A DNA stretch of 18,591 bases from an uncultured Ruminococcus sp. Its GTDB lineage: Bacteria > Bacillota > Clostridia > Oscillospirales > Ruminococcaceae. Position 1 is the stretch's first letter. Each line of letters begins with the position of its first letter. Below the pieces are notes generated by a model. It did no database searches and was not told where the DNA came from. It saw only the letters and a list, made by a program, of their open reading frames with translations. The stretch is taken from the NCBI GenBank assembly GCA_902464115.1, contig CABQIF010000031.1, positions 1 through 18,591 of the forward strand, given 5' to 3'. The position numbers and the translations under genes were made by a program. Shown here piece after piece: positions 1-7,481 of this stretch.

Positions 1-197
1 ACACGCCACTGTTCGCCAGTGCAGAAACTACATCTGTAACCAGAAGAATCAGCGGCACTTACTATCTCTATGACGGCATTGCCTGCAAAAACGGTCGTTA
101 TCGGATCACCACAAAGCCGGAGTTCTGCGGAAAGACACCGGTGGGACAGTATGTGACCGGTTATGTTTCTTGGGATAATTTCGGGGTGATTGGATGA
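1..197 (+). CDS. C-terminal fragment of an unrecognised protein (5' part outside the window)
   Basis: The third forward frame is open from base 3 to a TGA at 195-197 and encodes about 64 residues, ending in TPVGQYVTGYVSWDNFGVIG. The segment has aromatic/glycine motifs such as GTYYLYDG and GRYRIT. It reads like a small beta-rich C-terminal module of a secreted or phage-type structural or cell-wall-acting protein, but I do not recognise the family and assign no function. The stop codon overlaps the ATG of the next gene in an ATGA arrangement at 194-197. This supports both the reading frame and co-translation with the recombinase operon. Confidence 0.55.
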   Translation, partial: TPLFASAETTSVTRRISGTYYLYDGIACKNGRYRITTKPEFCGKTPVGQYVTGYVSWDNFGVIG

Positions 198-586
198 ACG
201 CAGAACAAAAAGACCAGATCCGACAGCTGCACAGCAGCGGTCTGGGCTACAAGAAAATCGCAGCCCAATTAGGGCTGTCTGTCAACACCGTGGCTTCTTT
301 CTGCAAACGGCAGAGAGGAAGCGAATCCTGCCCGCACTGTCCGCAGTGTGGGCGTTCTGTTGTGCAGACACCACACCGAAAGCCGAAACGATTCTGTTCC
401 ACACAATGCCACAACACTTGGTGGAATCACCATGCTGTATTGAGGGACGGCAAATTACAGCAGCTCTGCCCTATCTGCAAGAAGTCTTTTTTTGCCTATC
501 CCAGTTCGCACCGAAAATATTGTTCCCGTCTTTGCTATGGGAAGTACAGAAAGGAAATGGCACATGGAAAAAGAACATTACCATAA
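194..586 (+). CDS. Small helix-turn-helix / zinc-cluster protein of a recombinase operon
   Basis: The protein has 130 residues. Residues about 5-38 form a helix-turn-helix of the resolvase-C-terminal (Hin) type (IRQLHSSGLGYKKIAAQLGL, then SVNTVASF). Two zinc-binding cysteine clusters follow: CPHCPQC at about 46-52 with a later FCSTQC, then CPICKKSF at about 93-100 with a KYCSRLC pair. This fits a small DNA-binding accessory protein. The start at 194 overlaps the preceding stop (ATGA), and the end overlaps the next gene by 23 bases. Proteins of this layout occur beside serine recombinases in gut Clostridia, but their exact role (regulator or recombination directionality factor) is not established by the sequence. 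Confidence 0.75.
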   Translation: MNAEQKDQIRQLHSSGLGYKKIAAQLGLSVNTVASFCKRQRGSESCPHCPQCGRSVVQTPHRKPKRFCSTQCHNTWWNHHAVLRDGKLQQLCPICKKSFFAYPSSHRKYCSRLCYGKYRKEMAHGKRTLP

Positions 587-746
587 GATCATTACGTATC
601 AAACCACAGTTTCGATTTTGAAAAGCTGGACGTGTGCTGGATTGGTCACGCCGGAGGAATTTCAAAAAATCAACACCATAATCGCCGAACGTTCCGGCTT
701 ATCTTTGTGCAGTATATTCCTTGACTCCTGCCCGATCGTACGGTAA
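564..746 (+). CDS. SHOCT-domain small protein
   Basis: The protein has 60 residues. I chose the ATG at 564 because AAAGGAAA lies just upstream, and because longer in-frame starts would run deep into the preceding gene. The middle of the protein, ILKSWTCAGLVTPEEFQKIN, matches the SHOCT (short C-terminal) domain pattern of a G-L-hydrophobic-T-x-E-E-F helix pair. Such proteins recur immediately upstream of paired large serine recombinases in Firmicute elements. The function is unknown; SHOCT domains are thought to mediate oligomerisation. The gene overlaps the HTH/zinc gene by 23 bases and ends 36 bases before the first recombinase start. Confidence 0.7.
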   Translation: MEKEHYHKIITYQTTVSILKSWTCAGLVTPEEFQKINTIIAERSGLSLCSIFLDSCPIVR

Positions 747-782
747 TATGTCATCGGAAAGGGGGAGATTATCACGGCACGA

Positions 783-2069
783 GTGATACAAAAAGTTGCA
801 TTTCCACAGAAAAAGCCGTTCCTGTTGAAACGGACGGCAGCCTATGCCAGAGTGTCCAGCGGAAAGGATGCTATGCTCCATTCTCTGTCGACACAGGTCA
901 GCTATTACAATCGACTGATCCAGAGCAATCCGGAGTGGCTGTTCTGCGGTGTTTATGCAGATGAGGCATTGACGGGAACAAAGGAAAATCGTGCAGAATT
1001 TCAAAAGCTGCTGAACCGATGCCGGCGGGGAGAAATTGACTTGATTCTGACAAAGTCCATTTCCCGTTTTGCACGAAACACGGTCACCCTGCTGGAAACG
1101 GTACGGGAACTGAAAACACTGGGCGTTGATGTCTATTTCGAGGAACAGCGGATTCATTCCATGAGTTCAGACGGCGAACTGATGCTTTCCATTCTGGCAT
1201 CTTACGCACAGGAGGAAAGCTATTCTGCCAGCGAGAACAAAAAGTGGCAGATGCGAAAGGACTTTGAACAGGGAAAAGTCGGGAGTATGCGAATGCTGGG
1301 CTATCGGCGAACCAAGTCCGGAAAACTGGAAATCGTACCGGAGGAGGCAGAAATCGTCAGAATGATTTTTCTATATTATCTGTCTGGCATGGGCAAGCTG
1401 GCAATTGCCAAGAAACTGAATGAACAGCAGATATGCACGGTGCGTGGCTGTGCATGGACGACAGAGGACGTAAGGCGAACGCTCCGCAATGAAAAGTACA
1501 CCGGAAATTTGCTGCTGCAAAAAAGTTTTCGGGAAAATCACATTACCAAGAAAAAGGTGGATAACATCGGACAGCTTCCGCAGTATTTTGTTGCCGGTTC
1601 GCATGAAGCCATCATTTCGCAGGAACAGTTTGATGCAGTGCAGAAACAAATGGCGGAACGGCAGAAAAAATATGCCGGTTCCTGTACCACAAACCGATAT
1701 CCATTTACGCAGAAAATACGGTGTGCCTGCTGCGGCAAATATTACCACAGAAAAACGACAGTGACCGGTGTGGTCTGGATTTGTTCCACTTACAACACCA
1801 AAGGGAAAAAATACTGTCCAACAGCAAAACAGATTCCGGAAAATACGCTGCTCTCTGCCTGCTGTGATGTTTTGGAAATATCGGAATTTGATGCGGAGCG
1901 ATTTGCGGAACAAATCGAACAGATTCAGATTCCTGCACCCAATGAACTGCAATTCTGCTTTTCAGACGGAACGGAACAAACCGTACATTGGAAAGACCGT
2001 TCCCGTTCGGAAAGCTGGACAACGGAAATGCGAGAGAAAGCGAGGCAGAAAAAATGGCGACAGTCTTAA
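783..2069 (+). CDS. Large serine recombinase, first of a tandem pair
   Basis: The protein has 428 residues. The N-terminal resolvase domain carries the catalytic serine S25 in YARVSSG, the SRFARNT arginine motif near residues 93-99, and GELMLSILASYAQEES. A Recombinase domain follows (about 165-265, including GYRRTKSGKLEIVPEEAEIV). A zinc ribbon comes next (CACCGKYYH near 315, later ICSTYNTKGKKYC). The tail after the ribbon is short and lacks the long coiled coil found in its neighbour. The predicted start is GTG at 783; the best Shine-Dalgarno (GGAAAGGGGGAG, 755-766) is 16 bases upstream, so a non-canonical earlier start (ATT 768 or ATC 771) is possible. Its end overlaps the second recombinase by 16 bases, implying coupled expression. 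Confidence 0.9.
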   Translation: MIQKVAFPQKKPFLLKRTAAYARVSSGKDAMLHSLSTQVSYYNRLIQSNPEWLFCGVYADEALTGTKENRAEFQKLLNRCRRGEIDLILTKSISRFARNTVTLLETVRELKTLGVDVYFEEQRIHSMSSDGELMLSILASYAQEESYSASENKKWQMRKDFEQGKVGSMRMLGYRRTKSGKLEIVPEEAEIVRMIFLYYLSGMGKLAIAKKLNEQQICTVRGCAWTTEDVRRTLRNEKYTGNLLLQKSFRENHITKKKVDNIGQLPQYFVAGSHEAIISQEQFDAVQKQMAERQKKYAGSCTTNRYPFTQKIRCACCGKYYHRKTTVTGVVWICSTYNTKGKKYCPTAKQIPENTLLSACCDVLEISEFDAERFAEQIEQIQIPAPNELQFCFSDGTEQTVHWKDRSRSESWTTEMREKARQKKWRQS

Positions 2070-3634
2070 AAATACCGGCAAAGTTTCATCCCATAACGCA
2101 TTTGCCGGAAACCAAGGTGCAGAAACGCAGAGTGGCAGCCTATGCCAGAGTTTCCACGGATTCTGAGGAACAGCAGACCTCTTATGCTGCACAGGTAGAT
2201 CGCTACACCAAGTACATTCAGGAACGGGAAGATTGGGAGTTTGTTGCAGTCTATACCGATGAGGGCATTTCTGCCCTGAATACCAAACATCGGGACGGCT
2301 TTAATCGCATGGTGGCAGATGCTCTGGACGGCAAGATTGATTTGATTGTCACCAAGTCGGTCAGCCGGTTTGCACGAAACACTGTAGATTCTTTGACGAC
2401 TGTGCGAAAGCTGAAAGAAAAAGGCGTGGAGGTGTTTTTTGAGAAAGAAAACATCTACACGTTGGATTCCAAGGGCGAGCTGCTGATTACCATCATGTCC
2501 AGTCTGGCACAGGAGGAGAGCCGTTCTATTTCGGAGAATGTAACTTGGGGACAGCGAAAGCGAATGGCGGACGGTAAGGTCAGCCTGCCGTACAAGCATT
2601 TTCTAGGCTATCGAAAAGGAGCAGATGGCTTGCCGGAAATTGTGCCGGAGGAGGCAGAGATTGTTCGGAACATCTATCGTTGGTTTATGGAGGGAAAAAC
2701 GCCGACTGGCATTGCGAGGACATTGACAGAACAGGGCGTTCCGACACCTGCCGGAAAGGAGCAATGGTGTTCCAGTACAGTGAAAAGCATTCTGACCAAT
2801 GAAAAATACAAGGGTTCTGCTCTATTACAAAAGAGATTTACGGTGGATTTCCTCACGAAAAAATCTAAGGTGAATGAGGGTGAAGTACCCCAATACTACA
2901 TCGAGGAAAGTCACCCTGCCATCATAGTGCCGGAGGAGTTTGAACTGGTGCAGGCAGAATTGCTGCGGAGGCAAAACCTACGGAGGCAGTACAATGGGAA
3001 AAGCGTATTTGCTGCCCGGCTTGTCTGCGGTGACTGTGGAAATTTTTTCGGAGCAAAGGTCTGGCATTCCAACAGCAAATATCGGCAGGTGATCTGGCAG
3101 TGCAATCACAAATTCCAAGGGGTGTGCAAATGCCGGACACCCCATTTGCAGGAGAGCGTCATACAGCAGAGGTTTCAGGTAGCCGTTCAGGAATTGCTGC
3201 AAAAGCGAAAAGCAGTTCTGGAAAACTGTCAGGTGATGCTGGAACTGCTTACGGACTGTACAGATTTAGAGCGTCAATTGCAGGAACTGGAAACGCAGAA
3301 AATGCAAATTTCGGAACAGGTGCAGGGATATGTTCGGGAGAACAGTGAAATTGTGCAGGATCAGGAAAAGTATGAGGAACGGTATCAGGCACTGGTGGGA
3401 CAATACGAACCGCTGCAGAAACAAGAAACCGCTCTGCAGGAACGGCGAGCAGAGCGATTGGCAAGACGGGAACAGATTCAGGGCTTTCAAAGAGTATTGA
3501 ACGGACAAAATGGGATGCTGCCGGAATTTGATACACAATTGTGGCTGGCTGCTGTAGAAAAAGCAGTGGTGCATCGAGATGGAAAAATCGTGTTTGTTTT
3601 GAAAGATGGGACGGAGTTGGTGCAGAAAATTTGA
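2054..3634 (+). CDS. Large serine recombinase, second of a tandem pair
   Basis: The protein has 526 residues from the ATG at 2054. I prefer that start over an in-frame ATG at 1988 because it gives a normal N-terminus (MATVLKIPAKFHP) and only a 16-base overlap with the first recombinase. The resolvase domain shows catalytic S34 in YARVSTDSEEQQ, the SRFARNT motif and GELLITIMSSLAQEES. A Recombinase domain, a zinc ribbon (CGDCGNFF ... CNHKFQGVCKC) and a long Q/E-rich coiled coil (about residues 395-485) follow. This is the full large serine integrase layout. It probably mediates integration and excision of the element, possibly together with the first recombinase. Confidence 0.92.
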   Translation: MATVLKIPAKFHPITHLPETKVQKRRVAAYARVSTDSEEQQTSYAAQVDRYTKYIQEREDWEFVAVYTDEGISALNTKHRDGFNRMVADALDGKIDLIVTKSVSRFARNTVDSLTTVRKLKEKGVEVFFEKENIYTLDSKGELLITIMSSLAQEESRSISENVTWGQRKRMADGKVSLPYKHFLGYRKGADGLPEIVPEEAEIVRNIYRWFMEGKTPTGIARTLTEQGVPTPAGKEQWCSSTVKSILTNEKYKGSALLQKRFTVDFLTKKSKVNEGEVPQYYIEESHPAIIVPEEFELVQAELLRRQNLRRQYNGKSVFAARLVCGDCGNFFGAKVWHSNSKYRQVIWQCNHKFQGVCKCRTPHLQESVIQQRFQVAVQELLQKRKAVLENCQVMLELLTDCTDLERQLQELETQKMQISEQVQGYVRENSEIVQDQEKYEERYQALVGQYEPLQKQETALQERRAERLARREQIQGFQRVLNGQNGMLPEFDTQLWLAAVEKAVVHRDGKIVFVLKDGTELVQKI

Positions 3635-3635
3635 G

Positions 3636-3665
3636 GGGAGTGGGGTGCAGAATGCACTCCCTTTG
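3636..3665 (+). terminator. Hairpin directly after the recombinase operon
   Basis: GGGAGTG (3636-3642) pairs with CACTCCC (3655-3661) around a 12-base loop, directly after the recombinase stop codon and followed by TTTGCTTTT. An alternative inner pairing (GGGTGC / GCACTC) uses the same bases. This is a plausible Rho-independent terminator, although the T-run is interrupted. Confidence 0.5.
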
Positions 3666-3745
3666 CTTTTCGGGTGTGCATTGTATCATTTGTGACGTGC
3701 GTTTCCAAGAAAAAAGGAGATGATTTTTTTATTTTTTAAAAAAGT

Positions 3746-3791
3746 TGGAACGAAACGACATAAAGCACGCCTTTTTTGTCGTTTCGTTCCA
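3746..3791. terminator. Perfect 15-bp inverted repeat, likely bidirectional terminator or attachment-site element
   Basis: TGGAACGAAACGACA at 3746-3760 is repeated as an exact reverse complement at 3777-3791, with a 16-base loop. The plus strand continues into TGTTTTT. The minus strand continues into CTTTTTTAAAAAAT. T-tracts on both sides suit a terminator working in both directions between the recombinase operon and whatever lies to the right. Its position between an integrase gene and host DNA also makes it worth testing as part of the recombination site. Confidence 0.55.
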
Positions 3792-4070
3792 TGTTTTTAC
3801 CGGAAGGGTTTATCGCCACCGTACACATCAAGGTCATAAGCGTGAAATAAATACAACCGCAGTGCAACCAGAATGCAGGGAAACAAATTCTATTATGACA
3901 AATTGCTATTGTACTTAGATCCTGTTGACATTCGCAAAAAAAGTCGAAATGCACTTGTCGGAGGAAACTGTCACGATGCACCACAAAGAAGAATTTCCAT
4001 CGAGTGCCGATCAACCAATTTCATTGATTGTTATATTTTAAAAATAGTATCATTCTGTCATGAAAATCAA
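3792..4070. other. Non-coding gap between mobile element and galactose operon
   Basis: I see no convincing gene here. The open frames have low-complexity or cysteine/phenylalanine-rich translations with no start context and no recognisable family. A plus-strand TTGACA occurs near 3926-3931 but lacks a matching -10. The stretch probably contains the element/host junction and decayed sequence. Confidence 0.4.
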
Positions 4071-4112
4071 AAACAAGGGCATGCAAAACACTGTACTTGC
4101 ATGCCCTTGTTT
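4071..4112 (-). terminator. Strong Rho-independent terminator of the galactose operon
   Basis: A perfect 16-bp stem (AAACAAGGGCATGCAA, 4071-4086, against its reverse complement at 4097-4112) encloses a 10-base loop. On the minus strand the hairpin is followed by TTTTGATTTTC. It begins 18 bases after the galE stop codon and closes the minus-strand operon. Confidence 0.85.
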
Positions 4113-4130
4113 GATCTGAAATTTCTATTT

Positions 4131-5120
4131 TTATTCTGTATATCCGTTTGGATGCTGTTTGTGCCAATTCCAAGCACTGGAAATGATTTCTTCCAAGCTG
4201 TCATGCACCGGATTCCATCCCAGCACACGCTTTGCTTTTTCACTGGATGCCACCAGTCTGGCTGGGTCACCGGAACGGCGTGGCGTTTCTCTTGCAGGAA
4301 TTGCATGCCCTGTCACTTTTCGTGCGGTTTCAATGACTTCTCGAACGGAATACCCGATACCATTGCCCAGATTAAAGAGATTGCTTTCGCCGCCCTGCAT
4401 CAGATATTGCACAGCAAGGATGTGTGCCTGTGCCAAATCGGTCACGTGAATGTAATCCCGAATACAAGTGCCGTCCGGAGTATCATAATCTGTCCCGTAG
4501 ATGGAAATGGCATCTCGCTTGCCGTTTGGCACTTGCAAAATCAATGGAATCAAATGGCTTTCCGAATCATGTGCTTCCCCAATCGTACCGCTTGCATCTG
4601 CTCCGCAGGCGTTGAAGTACCGCAGAGAAACATATCGCAACCCACTGGCTTTTGCAGTCCAGTGGAACATTTTTTCCATGGCAAGTTTGGTTTCACCATA
4701 AGGATTGGTAGGACACGTACGGTCGCTTTCCAAAATTGGAATATTTTCCGGTTCGCCATAAGTTGCAGCGGTTGAAGAAAAAACGATCTTGTCCAGCCCG
4801 TGGCGTACCATGGCTTCTAAAAGCACTTCCGTTCCACAAAGGTTGTTGTTATAATATTTCAATGGATTGGTGACACTTTCCCCCACCAATGAAAATGCTG
4901 CAAAGTGAATCACTGCATCGATTTTTTCTGTATCGAACAATCGATTCAAAAAGGCAGCATCTCGAATATCACCTTCATAAAACGTCGCCTGTCTTGGAAC
5001 AGCACTGCGATGTCCTGTTACCAGATTGTCAGCAACAATGACAGTATGGCCAGCTCTCACCAACTCCAATGCTGTATGAGAACCAATATAACCTGCTCCG
5101 CCTAATACCAAAATACGCAT
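4131..5120 (-). CDS. galE: UDP-glucose 4-epimerase
   Basis: The 329-residue protein interconverts UDP-galactose and UDP-glucose in the Leloir pathway, using tightly bound NAD+. It belongs to the extended short-chain dehydrogenase family. The NAD-binding motif GGAGYIG is at residues 7-13, the active-site SSTAATYG stretch is at about 115-122, and the catalytic pair is Y141/K145 in PYGETK. The length fits the family (about 330). It starts one base after the galM stop codon, with GGAG in front of the ATG. It is the last gene of the operon, before a strong terminator. Confidence 0.95.
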   Translation of the reverse strand: MRILVLGGAGYIGSHTALELVRAGHTVIVADNLVTGHRSAVPRQATFYEGDIRDAAFLNRLFDTEKIDAVIHFAAFSLVGESVTNPLKYYNNNLCGTEVLLEAMVRHGLDKIVFSSTAATYGEPENIPILESDRTCPTNPYGETKLAMEKMFHWTAKASGLRYVSLRYFNACGADASGTIGEAHDSESHLIPLILQVPNGKRDAISIYGTDYDTPDGTCIRDYIHVTDLAQAHILAVQYLMQGGESNLFNLGNGIGYSVREVIETARKVTGHAIPARETPRRSGDPARLVASSEKAKRVLGWNPVHDSLEEIISSAWNWHKQHPNGYTE

Positions 5121-5121
5121 G

Positions 5122-6174
5122 TTATGCTTCTCCTCTCAATGAAAAATGAAATTGTGTTTCCTGTTGATAAGGGGTATTTGCACGCAAAACCGGAGAAGGG
5201 AAATTAGAATGATTGATCGCATCCGGAAAGTTTTGTGTTTCCAGACAAAATGCACTCCGTTTTCCATAGGCACAGTTGTCTTTCCCCAGTTCTGTCGGAA
5301 CTGCTACAAAATTTGCAGTATACACATGAATAGCAGGCTGTGTGGTCTTGCAGGTGAGCAAAATTCCGCTTTCTGTACTGTATACAGCTGCCTGAATCGG
5401 GGTATCTGCTGAAACAACAAAGCTATGATCCAAACCAGCAGCATTCTGAACTTGTACACAGTCTGCTTGAAAGGCTGCTGAAATTGGCTGATATGACCGG
5501 AAATCAAAAGGCGTTTCCGCAACAGATGCAATTTCTCCCAACGGAATGGATGTGTGATCGATGGGAATATAAGAATCTGCAATGATTTTCATCCGATGAT
5601 GCTCCAGTGTTCCGCTCTGGTGCCCATCCAAATTAAAATAACTGTGATTGGTCAGATTACAAATCGTATCCCGATCAGAAATCGCATGATAAGAAATGAT
5701 CAGCGTGTTGGTATCATCAAACGTATAGGTAACGGATACAGTTACATTCCCCGGATAATGTTCCTCACCATCCGGACTTTCTGTGGTAAAAACAACACGA
5801 TTTTCCATACATGTGGCTTTCCAGATTCGGCGGCTCAAATTGCGGTAGCCGCCGTGCAGGTGATTCTTTCCATCATTGCAATTCAACTGTATCTGCTGCC
5901 CGTTCAAAACAAATCTTCCATCACAGATACGGTTACAGCACCGCCCTACAGATGCTCCGAAATATTCACCACCGGTTTCATACCCTTTGATGTGTGCATA
6001 TCCAAGCACCACATCTCGAAGCTGGTGGTGCTGATCCGGAACACACAGGGCAATGACAGAAGCTCCATAATCACAAAGCGTCACACTTGCACCGGAACGA
6101 TTTTTAATGCAATAAAAATGTGTCATCTGTCCGCTGGAAGTGGATTCAAATTCTGAAATCTGCACATTTCCCAT
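5122..6174 (-). CDS. galM: Aldose 1-epimerase (galactose mutarotase)
   Basis: The 350-residue protein converts beta-D-galactose to the alpha anomer used by galactokinase. Family motifs are visible: HLHGG at 105-109 (catalytic H107), NHSYFNL with H177, and FCLETQNFPDAINHSNFP with the catalytic base E312. I chose the ATG at 6174 because GGAGG sits 8 bases upstream. An alternative GTG at 6183 lies on top of that ribosome binding site and is unlikely. The gene lies 21 bases after galK and one base before galE. Confidence 0.93.
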   Translation of the reverse strand: MGNVQISEFESTSSGQMTHFYCIKNRSGASVTLCDYGASVIALCVPDQHHQLRDVVLGYAHIKGYETGGEYFGASVGRCCNRICDGRFVLNGQQIQLNCNDGKNHLHGGYRNLSRRIWKATCMENRVVFTTESPDGEEHYPGNVTVSVTYTFDDTNTLIISYHAISDRDTICNLTNHSYFNLDGHQSGTLEHHRMKIIADSYIPIDHTSIPLGEIASVAETPFDFRSYQPISAAFQADCVQVQNAAGLDHSFVVSADTPIQAAVYSTESGILLTCKTTQPAIHVYTANFVAVPTELGKDNCAYGKRSAFCLETQNFPDAINHSNFPSPVLRANTPYQQETQFHFSLRGEA

Positions 6175-6195
6175 AAGATACACCTCCGTTTATTA

Positions 6196-7479
6196 TTATG
6201 CGAACTGTACGCCGCCAATATTCCGAATATGCAGAATCTGACAACTGCCATCTCCAAATAACTGATCCATCTGTTTGCAATAATCATTCGCCATTTGTAC
6301 AGGAACAAATGCCTGAATCGTTCCGGCAAATCCACCGCCATGCACTCGATATGCTCCTGCATTGCCGAGGATCTGTTCACTTTTCCAAAGTCCCAGTGTA
6401 ATACCCTGCTCTGCCGGCTTGCTGCAAGAATAAAGATTCTGAAGCCATTTTGCAGAAGAATCTCCGGATGCTTTCACCAGTGCCAGAAATCTCGGGAAAT
6501 CATTGCTGGACAATGCGTTTGCTTCTTCAATTGCACGCCGATTTTCTCCATAAAAATGTGCGGCTCTTAAAATTGCACGGTCGGAACAAGCCGTTCTCAA
6601 TTTTGGAAGTGCCTGTAAAAATTCTTGCTCATCTACTTCCCGCAGATGGTTCTTTCCGAACTGTGCAGCGACTAAATTCATCTCTGCCGGAATGGAAACA
6701 TAGTCATCCGTTAAATCTGCATGACTGCCCTTGGTATCTGTAATACACAGAACATAGCCAGCATCTTCAAACTGACAGGACAACTTTTCAATTTTGGGAT
6801 TATCTGTATCTTCAAAATCAATAAATACAAATCCGCCCACGGAGCTGACCATCTGATCCATCAGCCCACTCTTCTTTCCAAAGTAACAGTTTTCTGCAAA
6901 CTGTCCGATTTTAGCGATCTCTACCGCTCCGGCAGCTCCTGCATGATAATGCTGATCTATTATTGTACCGAGCAGAACTTCAAACGCTGCGGAAGAAGAA
7001 AGTCCGCTGCCGCTCAGAACATTGGAAGTCGTATAGGCATCAAAGCCCTGCACGGGAACACCCATTTCTTGAAACCGGGAAACAACACCACGAATCAATG
7101 CGGCGGAAGTCCCTTTTTCTTTCGGCTGTGCAGTGAGATCGTGTAAGTCTACATAGTCCTGCGGATAACCAGCTGATTGCAGCCGAATCACATGTTCATC
7201 GTGAAATGCCACAATTGCAATTACATCCAAATCCACAGAAGCCGCCAATACGCAGCCGTGCTGATGGTCGGTATGGTTGCCGCCAACTTCTGTTCTGCCC
7301 GGTGCAGAGAATACAGCGATTTCTTCCCGTTCCGGATACAGGCGAGAAAAATTTTCTATCGCCTGTAAATAACGTGCATGCTGTGCAGAAAGAATCTCAT
7401 TGGAATCTCCATACAGCTGACACAGCTTTTCATCATACTTTCCATGCTCAAAATCTGCTTGAAATTGTTTCAGTTTCAT
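6196..7479 (-). CDS. galK: Galactokinase (GHMP kinase family)
   Basis: The 427-residue protein phosphorylates alpha-D-galactose to galactose 1-phosphate with ATP. The sugar-binding signature is at 61-75 as GRTEVGGNHTDHQHG, a variant of the usual GRxNxIGEHTDYxxG. The ATP-binding loop GSGLSSSAAFE is at 157-167, the catalytic aspartate is D208 in GLMDQM, and the C-terminal VHGGGFAGT motif is present. The start follows the transporter stop by two bases, with GAGGAG lying inside the end of the transporter gene. The variant signature leaves some room for another hexose or sugar acid, but the galM and galE neighbours favour galactose. Confidence 0.9.
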   Translation of the reverse strand: MKLKQFQADFEHGKYDEKLCQLYGDSNEILSAQHARYLQAIENFSRLYPEREEIAVFSAPGRTEVGGNHTDHQHGCVLAASVDLDVIAIVAFHDEHVIRLQSAGYPQDYVDLHDLTAQPKEKGTSAALIRGVVSRFQEMGVPVQGFDAYTTSNVLSGSGLSSSAAFEVLLGTIIDQHYHAGAAGAVEIAKIGQFAENCYFGKKSGLMDQMVSSVGGFVFIDFEDTDNPKIEKLSCQFEDAGYVLCITDTKGSHADLTDDYVSIPAEMNLVAAQFGKNHLREVDEQEFLQALPKLRTACSDRAILRAAHFYGENRRAIEEANALSSNDFPRFLALVKASGDSSAKWLQNLYSCSKPAEQGITLGLWKSEQILGNAGAYRVHGGGFAGTIQAFVPVQMANDYCKQMDQLFGDGSCQILHIRNIGGVQFA

Positions 7480-7481
7480 GA

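Larger units (their letters stand above)
1..3740 (+). mobile_element. Right-hand end of an integrated element (prophage or integrative element)
   Basis: Five tightly packed plus-strand genes end with two large serine recombinases. They are followed by hairpins and then by an oppositely oriented chromosomal sugar operon. In Firmicutes, large serine integrases usually lie at one edge of the element they move, and small HTH/zinc and SHOCT-domain proteins commonly accompany them. I therefore infer that the element body extends left beyond the window and that its right attachment site lies between about 3635 and 4070. I cannot see a matching left attachment site, so the exact edge is unknown. Whether the element is a prophage or a conjugative/mobilisable element cannot be settled from this window. 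Confidence 0.55.

Noticed and set aside
1988..2053. Longer start for the second recombinase at ATG 1988
   Set aside because: It would add 22 charged residues encoded within the first recombinase. The ATG at 2054 gives the usual family N-terminus and overlap.
3736..4014. A 92-codon minus-strand open frame right of the recombinases
   Set aside because: It runs through the perfect inverted repeat and a T-tract, has no start context and no recognisable domain.
3873..4775. A 300-codon plus-strand open frame across the gap and galE
   Set aside because: It runs antisense through galE, lacks a ribosome binding site and gives a cysteine/histidine-rich translation typical of the shadow of a real gene.
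5554..6156. A 200-codon plus-strand open frame inside galM
   Set aside because: It is fully antisense to a clear galM with intact motifs, and its translation resembles no family.
6175..6183. GTG start for galM at 6183
   Set aside because: The GTG overlaps the GGAGG ribosome binding site that serves the ATG at 6174.
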